Shown: positions 6,356-15,610, numbered from the stretch's first letter. The stretch: DNA of 15,833 bases from an uncultured Clostridia bacterium (GCA_948857205.1 CAQPRV010000133.1:1-15833); one strand, 5' to 3'. Numbers and translations are program-made. The notes: generated from the sequence alone by a model not told the origin.

Positions 6356-7297
6356 GTGATAGAAGTCAAAAATGTTACAAAAAAGTATGGAAAGACAGTA
6401 GCCGTAGAAAACATCAGCTTTACTATCAAAGAAGGAGAAATAATAGGGTTACTCGGTCCAAATGGAGCAGGAAAAAGTACAACTATGAACATGCTAACAG
6501 GATTTATAGAACAAACAGAAGGAGAAATTATAATAGATGGATATGACATACTAAAAAAATCAAAAAAGGCAAAAAAGGAAATAGGATATATGCCAGAAGG
6601 AGTTCCATTATATACAGACCTAACAGTAAAAGAATTTGTAACATATATGGCAGAAATAAAAAAGGTTGATAAAAAAACAAGAAAACAAAAAATCGAAGAA
6701 ATAATAGAACAAACAGGATTAAAAGAAGTAGAAAAAAAATTAACAAAAAACTTATCAAGAGGATATAAACAAAGAGTAAGTATGGCAGGAGCATTAGTTG
6801 GAGAGCCAAAAATACTAATATTAGATGAACCAACAGTAGGGCTAGACCCAAAACAAATCACAGAAATAAGAAATCTAATAAAAGAATTAGGAAAAACACA
6901 TACAATAATATTAAGTTCACACATACTATCAGAAGTAAGCCAAATATGTAACAAAGTAATAATAATAAATAAAGGAAAAATAGTTGCTATAGATACACCA
7001 GAAAACTTAGAAAATAAAGTAACAAATAATAACAGTATATATGTAACAGTAGAAGATGTAAATAATAAAATAGAAACAATAAAAGACAAAATCGAAGGAA
7101 TAAAAAATATTCAACTAATAAAAGACAACGAAGATGGGACAAAGCAATATTCAATAGAAGCAAAAGAAGATATAGACCTAAGGAAATCAATTTTTGCAGA
7201 ATTTGCAAAAGAAAATATAACAATTTTTGAAATGAAAAAAGCAGACACTACATTAGAAGATGCATTTATGAAATTAATTGAAGGAGGTAATAAATAA
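6356..7297 (+). CDS. ABC transporter ATPase (GldA-like, ABC-2 type)
   Basis: A 313-residue ATP-binding subunit. Walker A GPNGAGKST (residues 34-42), signature LSRGYKQ (133-139), Walker B ILILDEP (153-159) and H-loop His189 are all present. A C-terminal extension of about 100 residues is typical of the GldA/CcmA type. The start is GTG at 6356, set by AAGGAGG at 6341-6347. The stop overlaps the ATG of the permease by one base. With the next two genes it makes a GldA-GldF-GldG type transporter; in non-gliding Clostridia the substrate of these systems is not established. A CGG triplet at 6454 is out of frame (CTC GGT) and harmless. Confidence 0.93.
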   Translation: MIEVKNVTKKYGKTVAVENISFTIKEGEIIGLLGPNGAGKSTTMNMLTGFIEQTEGEIIIDGYDILKKSKKAKKEIGYMPEGVPLYTDLTVKEFVTYMAEIKKVDKKTRKQKIEEIIEQTGLKEVEKKLTKNLSRGYKQRVSMAGALVGEPKILILDEPTVGLDPKQITEIRNLIKELGKTHTIILSSHILSEVSQICNKVIIINKGKIVAIDTPENLENKVTNNNSIYVTVEDVNNKIETIKDKIEGIKNIQLIKDNEDGTKQYSIEAKEDIDLRKSIFAEFAKENITIFEMKKADTTLEDAFMKLIEGGNK

Positions 7298-7977
7298 TGT
7301 GGGCAGTTATAAAAAAAGAATTTAAATCATATTTTTGTTCACCAGTTGGATATGTTTTCATAGGATTATTTCTAATCATGTTTAGCATATTCTTTTATGT
7401 TGACGTATTTAAATATCAAAGTACAAACTTTGAATATATCTTTTACTCAGGAGCTACAATATTAACATTTATTACACCAGTACTAACCATGAGAACAATA
7501 TCAGAAGAAAGAAAAAGTGGAACAGAACAATTATTACTAACTTCACCATTAAGTATCACAAAAGTAGTCTTAGGAAAATTTATTGCAGCAACACTAATAG
7601 TCATAATCACTGAACTATGCACATTTATGTATTTTGGAATACTTAGTTTTTTTGGAACGCCACATATTACTACAGCAATAGTAACATTAATAGGATTTCT
7701 ATTATTAGCAGTTAGTTATATATCATTTGGAATATTAGCATCAAGTATAACAGAAAATCAAATAATAGCAGGAATAATAACAATAGGATTTTTTATATTA
7801 ACATGGTTTTTACCACAATTTAGTGAGATATTTACTAATTTTTCGTTAATAAATATATTTTCAAAATTCCCAACAGGGCAAATTGATATTGCAGATACAA
7901 CAACATTTATAACATTTACGATTTCATGTATATTATTAACAATAATAGTTATGCAAAGAAGAAAAAGTGTAAGGTAA
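7297..7977 (+). CDS. ABC-2 permease (GldF-like)
   Basis: A 226-residue integral membrane protein with about six hydrophobic segments. It starts with the cytoplasmic MWAVIKKEFKSYF and the TM segment YVFIGLFLIMFSIFFY, and has the conserved loop MRTISEERKSGTEQLLLTSP (about 66-85) typical of GldF/ABC-2 permeases, which contacts the ATPase. It overlaps the ATPase gene by one base (TAATG) and has AAGGAGG at 7281-7287, indicating tight coupling. The C-terminus is basic (QRRKSVR). Confidence 0.9.
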   Translation: MWAVIKKEFKSYFCSPVGYVFIGLFLIMFSIFFYVDVFKYQSTNFEYIFYSGATILTFITPVLTMRTISEERKSGTEQLLLTSPLSITKVVLGKFIAATLIVIITELCTFMYFGILSFFGTPHITTAIVTLIGFLLLAVSYISFGILASSITENQIIAGIITIGFFILTWFLPQFSEIFTNFSLINIFSKFPTGQIDIADTTTFITFTISCILLTIIVMQRRKSVR

Positions 7978-7992
7978 AAAGGAGGAATTAAG

Positions 7993-9525
7993 TTGAAAGA
8001 AGAAAAAAATGAAAAATTAGCTAAAGAAAAAAAAGAAAGCAATGCAAAAAAAGAAAAAAAGCAAAATAGATTTATTGAAACTATAAAAAAGAAATGGTTA
8101 ATAAATGGAACAAAAACAACAATTTTAATATTATCGATAATAGCAATATTTATAGCAATAAACATAATAATGCAAAAATTAGAAATAACGCCAATAGATT
8201 TTAGTCAAGAGAAACTATACACATTAACAGAAGAAAGTAAAGAAAAAGTAAAAAACATAGACAAAAATATAAACATATACTTTATCGGATATAACGAAGA
8301 AGATACTAATTTAGATTTAGCTAAACAGTATAAAAAAGCAAATGAAAAAATCAATGTTGAGGCAGTTGATATAAATAACAGACCAGATTTAGCAGAAAAA
8401 TATGGAATTGAAAGTGGAACAGAAGGAATAATAGTAGAATGTGGAGAAAAATCAAAAGTACTAACATCATCAGACTTAGTAACATATGATAAATCAACAT
8501 ATGAAACAATAAGTATTGCAGAAGAAAAATTCACAACTAGTATTATATCTGTTTCAACAGATAATGTACCAAAGGTATACTTTTTAGAGGGATATAGTGA
8601 ATTTACATTAAGAAATAACATGAATTATTTAAATATGTATTTAGGAAATGAAATAAACGAAATAGAAACTCTAAATATACTTTCAAAAGGTAAAATTCCA
8701 AATGACTGTGATACATTAGTAATAACAACACCAAATAAAGACTTTGACGATATAACAACAAATTCAATTTTAGAATATATAAAATCTGGAAGGAATATAT
8801 TATGGTTAAATGCAGCAGTAACTACACAAAAAGATTTACCAAATGTTAACAAAATACTAGCAGAATATGGGGTAAAACCTTTTGAAATAGGTATAATAAG
8901 AGAAACAGATGCAAGTAAAATGGTAGCAGGATCACCAGATTTAATAATACCTAATATTGAAAGTACAACAATTACAGAAGACTTATATAATACAACAGGA
9001 GTAATATTAGTAAATGCTACAAAAATTAATATAGACACAGATAAATTAAAAGATATAAAAGTAGTAAAAACAGAATTAATAACTACAAGTGAAGGTTCAT
9101 ACTTTAGAAATAACTTTCAAAACCAATCAGATTCAGCATCTAGCGAAGATGAAAAAGGAAGTTTTGTTATAGGTGCAGAACTACAAAAAACAATTAAAGA
9201 AGCAGATGAAGAAAAAGAAGAAAATGAGATTAAATCAACATTAGTAATATATGGAGAAAACTATTTCATATCAGATTATCAACTAAGCCAAAACTCACAA
9301 TATGGAGCTGTCCAACTAGCTTATAATAAAGATCTAGTATTAAACTCAATAGCATATTTAGTGGATAGAGAAGAAGATATAAAAGCAAGAAAAAGTACAG
9401 GAACAGTAACTTATACAGCAACAGAGCAACAAGATTTGATAATAAGAATAATAATATTTGCAATTCCAATAATAATAATAATAATAGGACTTATAGTATG
9501 GCAATTTAGAAGAAGAAAAAAATAG
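7993..9525 (+). CDS. GldG-like ABC transporter auxiliary protein
   Basis: A 510-residue protein. A Lys/Glu-rich cytoplasmic N-terminus (about 33 residues) is followed by a TM segment (ILILSIIAIFIAINIIM, about 41-57), a large external region with the GldG/ABC_transp_aux pattern (ITPIDFSQEKLYTLTEES near 65-82, a Rossmann-like domain with VYFLEGYSEF), and a C-terminal TM segment rich in isoleucine ending in RRRKK. TTG at 7993 is chosen because AAAGGAGG lies 8 nt upstream; no in-frame ATG is nearby. It is third in the operon and is the membrane-anchored extracytoplasmic partner of the permease. The poly-isoleucine near the end is encoded by an AAT-type microsatellite around 9469-9487. The CGG triplet at 8286 is out of frame (ATC GGA). 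Confidence 0.88.
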   Translation: MKEEKNEKLAKEKKESNAKKEKKQNRFIETIKKKWLINGTKTTILILSIIAIFIAINIIMQKLEITPIDFSQEKLYTLTEESKEKVKNIDKNINIYFIGYNEEDTNLDLAKQYKKANEKINVEAVDINNRPDLAEKYGIESGTEGIIVECGEKSKVLTSSDLVTYDKSTYETISIAEEKFTTSIISVSTDNVPKVYFLEGYSEFTLRNNMNYLNMYLGNEINEIETLNILSKGKIPNDCDTLVITTPNKDFDDITTNSILEYIKSGRNILWLNAAVTTQKDLPNVNKILAEYGVKPFEIGIIRETDASKMVAGSPDLIIPNIESTTITEDLYNTTGVILVNATKINIDTDKLKDIKVVKTELITTSEGSYFRNNFQNQSDSASSEDEKGSFVIGAELQKTIKEADEEKEENEIKSTLVIYGENYFISDYQLSQNSQYGAVQLAYNKDLVLNSIAYLVDREEDIKARKSTGTVTYTATEQQDLIIRIIIFAIPIIIIIIGLIVWQFRRRKK

Positions 9526-9533
9526 AATAAATT

Positions 9534-9568
9534 AAAAAAAACCCCATAAACTAATATGGGGTTTTTTT
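9534..9568 (+). terminator. Intrinsic terminator of the ABC operon, abutting the next ATG
   Basis: ACCCCATA pairs with TATGGGGT around a 6-nt AT-rich loop, flanked by seven A and seven T. The T-tract ends at 9568 and the next gene's ATG is 9569-9571, so terminator and translation start are fused. The GGGG in the right arm is the only ribosome-binding-site-like sequence for that gene. Confidence 0.85.
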
Positions 9569-10604
9569 ATGAAAAATGTATTAAAAGTAGTATTTGTAAT
9601 TATAGGAACATTAATAGGTGCAGGTTTTGCATCTGGTCAAGAAGTGTATGTATTCTTTTTTTCTTTTGGAATAAAAGGAATTATAGGTGTATTAATTTCT
9701 TGTGTATTAATGGGAGTAGTAATATATCAAACATTAAAAATAATAAATAATTATCAAATTAATAACTATAAAGACTTTTTAGATATATTATTATCAAAAA
9801 ATAAGAACATAAAAAAAATAATCAATTTACTTATTAATATTTTTATTTTAGTAACATTTTTTATTATGATTGCAGGGTTTGGGGCATATTTTGAACAAGA
9901 ATTTTCAGTAAATAGTTTAATTCGGTAGTATAATACTGGCTATATTATGTTTTGGAATATTTATGACAAGTATTAGAGGAGTAGTTAAAACAAATGAAAT
10001 CTTAGTTCCAATTTTAGTAATTTTTTTAGTTATTATAGGATTATTAAATTTTAAAGATATTAACTTTTTAAATTTAGATAATTATATAGTTAGAGTAAAT
10101 AATTCTAATTTTGTATTAAATGCGATTCTATATTGTAGTTATAATAGTATTTTATTAATACCAGTATTAATAACTTTAAAAGAATATTTGAAAAATAAAA
10201 CACAAATTTTTTCTATATCTTTAATAAGTACTATTATTGTTATTATACTTTCTATTATTGTATTTTTATTATTAGTTAAAGTAGATGTAGATATAACTAA
10301 ATTAGAAATGCCAGCAGTATATGTTGTTTCTAAAATGTTTAGCTTATTTAGATTATTATATGGATTTATTATATTAGGTTCAATTTTTACAACATCAATA
10401 TCATTAGGGGCAAGTTTTTTACAAAATGTTAGCAAAAATAAAAAAAGTTATACACAGATTGCGTTAATAATGTGCATAACTTCTTTAGTAGTATCTAAAA
10501 TAGGATTTTCTAATTTAATTAATTTTTTATATCCACTATTTGGATATTTAGGGCTTTTACAAATATTTAAGACATTTAGCATAAAGGAAAATAAAAAAAT
10601 ATAA
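9569..10604 (+). CDS. YkvI-like membrane transporter, one +1 frameshift
   Basis: Skipping C9923 joins residues 1-118 to a 226-residue downstream frame, giving about 344 residues, in line with the YkvI family of LeuT-fold-related membrane proteins. The N-terminal segment has the characteristic GTLIGAGFASGQE (13-25), resembling the unwound substrate-binding helix of APC-type transporters. About ten hydrophobic segments follow. Substrate is unknown. The frame breaks at ATT CGG, where CGG is directly followed by TAG; after skipping C, I-G-S-I-I-L-A continues a membrane helix. The start lies directly after the upstream terminator's T-tract without a separate ribosome binding site, so expression may depend on readthrough. 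Confidence 0.82.
9920..9926 (+). other. Candidate +1 frameshift site ATT-C-GGT (YkvI-like gene)
   Basis: In frame: AGT TTA ATT CGG TAG. CGG is codon 119 and a stop is the very next codon. Skipping C9923 gives L-I-G-S-I-I-L and 226 open codons. The seven bases ATTCGGT match the GDT1-family site exactly. Confidence 0.85.
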
Positions 10605-10622
10605 AACTTAAAATAAAAAGTA

Positions 10623-10651
10623 TTGTAAAATTAACAAAAAATTGATATAAC
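10623..10651 (+). promoter_or_regulatory. Promoter of the DUF5711-CvpA operon
   Basis: TTGTAA (10623-10628), 17-bp spacer, TATAAC (10646-10651) with TGA directly before it (extended -10). The start codon is about 37 nt downstream of the -10 box. Confidence 0.65.
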
Positions 10652-10687
10652 ATAAATAGTAAAATCTGACAAATATAAGGAAGAGAA

Positions 10688-11890
10688 TTGGCAGTTAATG
10701 GAGTGGATATAAATATGAAAGATATATGGAAAGAGAGTACAATAAATAACATTAATAACCAAAAAAAAATATTACCAATAGTATTAATAATAATTATTAT
10801 TTCAGTAATACTAATTGGAATATTATACTTAAATAATAGTATTGTAAGAGAATGGATTGATAAAAATATTTTTAGAAAAGAAGTAAAACAAGACAAAGCC
10901 ACAACAATAGATTTAAAAGAAATAAACACAAATATATATGCATTTAATAAATATATTGGAATACTAAATAAAAACAAATTTGAAATATATAATAATTCTG
11001 GAAATAAAGAAGAAGAACTAGAAATACAGATATCAAATCCTTATTTTGATTCTTCAAATAGATTTTTAGCAATAGCAGAATCATATGGCCAAAAATTATA
11101 TGTCATATCAGATAAAAATATAATGTGGGAAGATACAGTAGATGGTGAAATTTCACAAGTGCATATAAATAAAAATGGATATGTAGCAGTTGTAGTAGTT
11201 AATACTAGTCATAAAACTGTAATTGTAATATATAATGCACAAGGAGAAGAATTATTTAAAATATATATATCATCCAACAGAACTTCAGATGTAAGCATTT
11301 CAAATGATAATAAACATATAGCAATTGCAGAAGTTGACACATCAGGAAGTATAATACAATCTAATGTAAAAATATTATCAATAGAAAAAGCTAGAAGCAA
11401 AAAAGAAGATTCACTGGAAAATACATACAAAAGCGAGAATGGAAAATTAATTACAAATATTGAATATCATGATAAAAACAAATTAGTATGTATGTATACT
11501 GATAGTATACGCATTATAGAAGATGGACAAGATAAAGAATTAATAAATAACAAAAATAAAAAAGTATTATTTCAATCTGTAGAGACAGATAATAGTATTA
11601 TTTCAGTTGAAGAAAAGTCATCAGGTTTATTTACCGCAGATTCTATAGTAAATATAATTAATGTAGAAAATCAAAATACAAAGCAATATCAAATAAAATC
11701 AATTGCAAAAGAATTATACTCATATGGAGATATTATTGCACTTAATTTAGGAACAGAAATTGAATTTATTAATAAAGGTGGATGGCTAGTTAAAAGATAT
11801 ATTGCAAAACAAGAAATAACTAATATTGTTCTTTCAAATAATATTGCAGGAATAGTATATAGAGATAAAATTGAAATAGTTAATTTATAG
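10688..11890 (+). CDS. DUF5711-like membrane-anchored beta-propeller protein
   Basis: A 400-residue protein: short cytoplasmic N-terminus, one TM helix (about 28-48, ILPIVLIIIIISVILIGILY), then an external region of repeated four-strand units resembling WD40/propeller blades (FDSSNRFLAIAESYGQKLYV; SISNDNKHIAIAEV; FQSVETDNSIISVEEK). This architecture and the CvpA neighbour fit the DUF5711 family of Clostridia, function unknown. TTG at 10688 has AAGGA at 10677-10681; an in-frame ATG at 10715 with GGAG upstream is an alternative that removes nine residues. It uses CGC (11510-11512) as a normal arginine codon. It ends TAG, and the ribosome binding site of CvpA overlaps the stop. Confidence 0.72.
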   Translation: MAVNGVDINMKDIWKESTINNINNQKKILPIVLIIIIISVILIGILYLNNSIVREWIDKNIFRKEVKQDKATTIDLKEINTNIYAFNKYIGILNKNKFEIYNNSGNKEEELEIQISNPYFDSSNRFLAIAESYGQKLYVISDKNIMWEDTVDGEISQVHINKNGYVAVVVVNTSHKTVIVIYNAQGEELFKIYISSNRTSDVSISNDNKHIAIAEVDTSGSIIQSNVKILSIEKARSKKEDSLENTYKSENGKLITNIEYHDKNKLVCMYTDSIRIIEDGQDKELINNKNKKVLFQSVETDNSIISVEEKSSGLFTADSIVNIINVENQNTKQYQIKSIAKELYSYGDIIALNLGTEIEFINKGGWLVKRYIAKQEITNIVLSNNIAGIVYRDKIEIVNL

Positions 11891-11901
11891 GAGGAATTTT
11901 A

Positions 11902-12489
11902 ATGGGAATTTTAATTGATATTATACTTATTGGATTTATTGCACTAACAGTATTTTTTGGATATAAGAAAGGATTAGTAAACTTAGGAATTAGACTATTT
12001 AGTTTCTTTATTGCACTTATAATTACATTTGTTTTATATAGACCAATAGCAAATTTTGTCATTGATTATACACAAATTGATGAGTCAATACAAAACATGA
12101 TAATGAACAAAAAAGAAACATCTAATTCAGAGGATATAATACAAAATACATATGATCAAGTTTTAACACAGGTTGCTAGACCTTTAGCTTGTAACATAGT
12201 TTATGGTGGTGTAATGATACTACTTTTTGTTATTACAAAAATTATATTATTATTCATTACATCTTTAACTAGTTTTATTACAAATTTACCAATTATCCAT
12301 CAATTTGATAAAGCTGGAGGAGTGCTTTATGGTATAATTGTTAGCTTTTTTATAATTAGTTTAATTTTGCTTATTATAAGCTTTATTTCTAATGCAAATC
12401 CAAATAACTTTGCACATAAAGAAATTGAGAATACATTTATTACTAAAATGCTATATGAAAACAATGTATTACAAATCTTTTTTCAATAA
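11902..12489 (+). CDS. CvpA family membrane protein
   Basis: A 195-residue protein with four hydrophobic segments. The N-terminus MGILIDIILIGFIALTVFFG followed by YKKGLV is the typical CvpA signature, and the glycine-containing last helix (GGVLYGIIVSFFIISLIL) also fits. CvpA was named for colicin V production and is linked to envelope homeostasis, but its molecular role is unclear. AGGAGG (11889-11894) overlaps the upstream stop codon, so it is coupled to the DUF5711-like gene. No terminator is evident after it; 12490-12600 holds nothing I recognise. Confidence 0.85.
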   Translation: MGILIDIILIGFIALTVFFGYKKGLVNLGIRLFSFFIALIITFVLYRPIANFVIDYTQIDESIQNMIMNKKETSNSEDIIQNTYDQVLTQVARPLACNIVYGGVMILLFVITKIILLFITSLTSFITNLPIIHQFDKAGGVLYGIIVSFFIISLILLIISFISNANPNNFAHKEIENTFITKMLYENNVLQIFFQ

Positions 12490-12600
12490 TTAAATGAAAG
12501 CTATTTTGGTCACATTCAAAATCTCTTAAATATTGTCATAGTAGTCTTTTGCTAACTATTTAACTGTAACAAAAAAATTTGAAGTATTATAGTAAATTTA

Positions 12601-12629
12601 TTGCCTTTTTACAAGATATTTGTTATACT
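12601..12629 (+). promoter_or_regulatory. Promoter of the LCP gene
   Basis: TTGCCT (12601-12606), 17-bp spacer, TATACT (12624-12629) with TGT before it (extended -10). The AGGAGTG ribosome binding site at 12646-12652 precedes the TTG start at 12660. Confidence 0.75.
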
Positions 12630-12659
12630 AATGACATGAAATTTTAGGAGTGAGTTATT

Positions 12660-14159
12660 TTGGAAAAAGAATACAATAACAAAAGAATAAACAAAAGCAA
12701 CAAAACAAAAAATGTAAGAGAAAATAATATAAAAGAAAATAGTAAAACAAAAAAAATAAAAGGAAACAACACACAAAACATAAAAGAAAATAAAAGTAAC
12801 AAAACAAAGAATGTACAAGAAAGCCAAATGCCAAATAAAAAGAAGAAAAAAATCTGGAAAAAAGTACTACTAATAATATTATTACTACTATTAATTGCTG
12901 GAGGAGTTTTTACATATAAAGTATATAAGAATGGATGGGGATTAAGTGGAATGCTTGCAACAGTAGTAGGACATGATGAAAATACAAGAAAAAACCTACC
13001 AGAATTTAAAATATTAGTATTAGGAATAAGTACAGACCAAGAAGAAGTAGAATTAACAGATACAATAATGGTAGCATCATATAATCCAAACACACAAAAA
13101 GCAACATTATTATCAATACCAAGAGATACATATACAGGAAAAAACACAAAAAAGGCAACTGCATATGACAAGATAAACACATTATATAGTAGAAACAAAG
13201 ATCCAAAAACAGTAATAAAAGCAATAAACGAATTAACAGGATTAAACATAGAATATTATGTAATAATCAGGAATGAAGCACTAATAAAATTAGTAGATGT
13301 AATAGGAGGAGTTACATTTAACGTTCCAATAGACATGGATTATGATGATGAATTTCAAGATTTACATATACACTTAAAAGCAGGAGAACAAGTGTTAGAT
13401 GGAGCAAAAGCAGAACAATTAGTAAGGTTTAGACATAACAACAATAACACAACGTATCCAGAAGAATATGGCGACAATGATTTAGGAAGAATGAGGACGC
13501 AAAGAGAATTCATAATGCAAGTATTAAAACAAACCTTAAAACCAGAAAACATATTCAAAATAGGAGAGATATTAGATGTAGCTAAAGAAACTGTAACAAC
13601 AAATGTAAATTTTGATGTAGCTAAAGATTATGTTCCATATGCAGTAGAATTCAGTACAGAGAATTTATTAACATCTACATTACCAGGGACAACGCCAGAT
13701 TGGAAACAAACAAACAATGTAAGCATATTTATAGTTAACAAAGAGGAAACAAAAAAATTGGTAAAAGAACTTTTCCATGACAGAGACATAGAGCAAGATG
13801 AAATTGATGTAAATGAAGCTAATGAAACAAGCAAAAATACAATATCAAATGAACTAAATTCAAACCAAAATACAATTAATAAAGATAAAACATCATTAAA
13901 GATAGAAGTTTTAAATGGTAGTGGCGAAAGTAAAACATTACAAAATGTTGTAAGAGAATTAAAAGAAGAGGGCTATCTAGTTACAAGAACAGGAAGCACA
14001 AATATAACTACAAAGACAACTATAGTCAACAAAAAGAATATAAAAGAAGCAGCATTAGTAAATATAAAAGAAATACTTGGAGTGGGTAGAATTACTACAA
14101 GTGAGTCAAGTTCTAGTAAAGTAGATATAACAATAATTATTGGAAAAGACTACAAATAG
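12660..14159 (+). CDS. LytR-CpsA-Psr (LCP) family protein with LytR_C domain
   Basis: A 499-residue protein. LCP enzymes attach teichoic acids or capsular polymers from lipid carriers to peptidoglycan on the outer membrane face. A 68-residue Lys/Asn-rich cytoplasmic tail carries an internal repeat (KSNKTKNV at 12-19 and 45-52; IKEN twice), followed by a TM helix (about 69-88). The LCP domain shows TDTIMVASYNP (Asp134), SIPRDT (Arg155, Asp156), the VRFRH and RMRTQREF arginines (about 256-282). A linker precedes a LytR_C domain beginning near LKIEVLNGSG. TTG is chosen for the AGGAGTG 7 nt upstream. The highly charged, repetitive tail is unusual and could bind nucleic acid or a partner. Confidence 0.92.
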   Translation: MEKEYNNKRINKSNKTKNVRENNIKENSKTKKIKGNNTQNIKENKSNKTKNVQESQMPNKKKKKIWKKVLLIILLLLLIAGGVFTYKVYKNGWGLSGMLATVVGHDENTRKNLPEFKILVLGISTDQEEVELTDTIMVASYNPNTQKATLLSIPRDTYTGKNTKKATAYDKINTLYSRNKDPKTVIKAINELTGLNIEYYVIIRNEALIKLVDVIGGVTFNVPIDMDYDDEFQDLHIHLKAGEQVLDGAKAEQLVRFRHNNNNTTYPEEYGDNDLGRMRTQREFIMQVLKQTLKPENIFKIGEILDVAKETVTTNVNFDVAKDYVPYAVEFSTENLLTSTLPGTTPDWKQTNNVSIFIVNKEETKKLVKELFHDRDIEQDEIDVNEANETSKNTISNELNSNQNTINKDKTSLKIEVLNGSGESKTLQNVVRELKEEGYLVTRTGSTNITTKTTIVNKKNIKEAALVNIKEILGVGRITTSESSSSKVDITIIIGKDYK

Positions 14160-14178
14160 AAAGATGTTAAGAACTAAA

Positions 14179-14243
14179 AGAAGTTTATATATTTAAAAAA
14201 TTGAGAAAAATTAATTAAGATTTTAAAGAATATATAAACTTCT
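14179..14243. terminator. 15-bp inverted repeat after the LCP gene
   Basis: AGAAGTTTATATATT (14179-14193) and AATATATAAACTTCT (14229-14243) are perfectly complementary with a 35-nt loop. It lies 20 nt after the LCP stop, between convergent genes, followed by TAAAAATT. The stem is AT-rich and the loop long, so it is an atypical terminator. Confidence 0.45.
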
Positions 14244-14258
14244 AAAAATTATATATTT

Positions 14259-14330
14259 TGTAGCATTTTGCAATGCGTACATTTATTATTTGTAACATTT
14301 TTAATGTGTACAGATAGGTTATACGTATAA
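14259..14330. repeat. Tandem covarying palindromes between convergent genes
   Basis: TGTA-GCATT-ttgc-AATGC-g-TACA (14259-14281) and TGTA-ACATT-ttt-AATGT-g-TACA (14291-14312) share the same imperfect dyad, with the G-C pair in one replaced by A-T in the other. They start 32 bp apart. The perfect palindrome TTATACGTATAA follows at 14319-14330. These could be protein-binding sites or RNA hairpins at the 3' end of the carboxypeptidase transcript. Confidence 0.5.
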
Positions 14331-14347
14331 ATTTTAATTTTGTTTTT

Positions 14348-15553
14348 TTATCGTTTGCGTTTTTTAAAATGTAAAATAGTATGTATAAAAATAATTATAA
14401 AAATTACAAGAGCAACATAAAATGTATATTCTATCATTTTAGATTTTTCTACACTGTGAGAAGCTAATAAATCAGTTGTATAGGATATTCCATTAACTTC
14501 ATAAGAAACATTTCCAATAATATCATTTTCTGAAATTGGTGCAGTTATATTCTCATTTAGATTTATATTTGTTTTTATTTCTAAATTTTCATTAGTTTTT
14601 ACAAGTGCATAAATAGTTTCTTTAACTAGTAAATCTAAGTCTTTTGTATTTTTAGTAGCATTAGATACTTCAATTTGTTTTGCAATGTCATTTTCATTTG
14701 CAATATTTTTTAGTTCAAAATTAGAAAAAGCGTAATCATATAAATTTTTTGTATCAGAAAATCTATTAGAACTTCCCAGAGTAACACAAATAAATTCCAT
14801 ATCATTTTTATAAGCAGAAGAAACTAAACATTCTTTAGCTTGAGAGGTATATCCAGTTTTTCCAGCAGTTAGAAAAGGATAATAATTAGAGCTATTAGGA
14901 TTTATAAGCTCATTAGTTGATTTGTATAGTCTATTTCCAGATTTATTTGTTTTAGGTATTGCACAAGATGCACTTCCAAAAATTTTCCTAAAAGTATCAT
15001 TTTTCATACAATATTTAAATAAATAAGCTAAATCATGTGCTGTTGTATAATGGTTTTCGTCATGTTTCCCATATGCATTTGTAAAGTGGGAGTTTTCTAA
15101 ACCAAGTTCATGCATTTTAGTATTCATCATAGATACAAAGCTATCTATAGAGCCTCCAACATGTTCAGCTAAAATATTTGCAGCATCATTTGCAGAATGT
15201 ACAATAAGTACTTGTAATAATTGTTCTACCGATAATTCTTCTCCTACATTAATATTTGCTGAAGAATATCCCTCTCCTATAGACATTACAGAATCATAAC
15301 TTGCTGAAACCTTTTCATCTAAATTGGTATTTTCTATTGTTAAAATTGCTGTTAAAATCTTTGTTGTACTAGCAGGATATAGTTTTTTATTTTCGTTTTT
15401 ACTATATAATACCTTATTTGTTCTGTTGTCCATTATATATACTCCTTCAGCTGAAATATTTTCAATTACGTTATTATTTCCATATACATAACACAAATTT
15501 GATAGTATTATCATAATAGTAAAAATTGTAATTATTTTTAGATATTTTTTCAT
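14348..15553 (-). CDS. D-alanyl-D-alanine carboxypeptidase (PBP5/DacA type)
   Basis: A 401-residue exported, membrane-anchored serine peptidase that trims the terminal D-Ala of peptidoglycan stem peptides. A signal peptide (about 1-25) is followed by the active-site motif S62-T-T-K65 (in YPASTTK), S120-A-N122 and K232-T-G234 in the usual order and spacing. A C-terminal domain follows, then a TM helix (YTFYVALVIFIIIFIHTILH) ending FKKRKR, in place of the amphipathic anchor of classic PBP5. The start has AGGAG 7 nt upstream. It is convergent with the LCP gene. The only CGG triplet (minus strand of 15231-15233) is out of frame (TCG GTA). Confidence 0.93.
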   Translation of the reverse strand: MKKYLKIITIFTIMIILSNLCYVYGNNNVIENISAEGVYIMDNRTNKVLYSKNENKKLYPASTTKILTAILTIENTNLDEKVSASYDSVMSIGEGYSSANINVGEELSVEQLLQVLIVHSANDAANILAEHVGGSIDSFVSMMNTKMHELGLENSHFTNAYGKHDENHYTTAHDLAYLFKYCMKNDTFRKIFGSASCAIPKTNKSGNRLYKSTNELINPNSSNYYPFLTAGKTGYTSQAKECLVSSAYKNDMEFICVTLGSSNRFSDTKNLYDYAFSNFELKNIANENDIAKQIEVSNATKNTKDLDLLVKETIYALVKTNENLEIKTNINLNENITAPISENDIIGNVSYEVNGISYTTDLLASHSVEKSKMIEYTFYVALVIFIIIFIHTILHFKKRKR

Positions 15554-15581
15554 ATTTATACTCCTATTGTTTATTTTCTAT

Positions 15582-15610
15582 AATATATCTTATTTTATGA
15601 AAAATTACAA
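15582..15610 (-). promoter_or_regulatory. Carboxypeptidase promoter
   Basis: On the minus strand TTGTAA (15610-15605), 17-bp spacer, TATATT (15587-15582). The start codon is 28 nt downstream of the -10 box. From 15611 to the window end I see no gene I can support. Confidence 0.6.

Noticed and set aside
6319..7223. Minus-strand open frames opposite the ABC ATPase
   Set aside because: Leucine- and phenylalanine-rich translations of the antisense strand of an AT-rich gene, without ribosome binding sites.
9556..9750. Open frame beginning in the terminator stem
   Set aside because: It is the out-of-frame shadow of the YkvI-like gene and encodes a cysteine-rich, unlikely protein.
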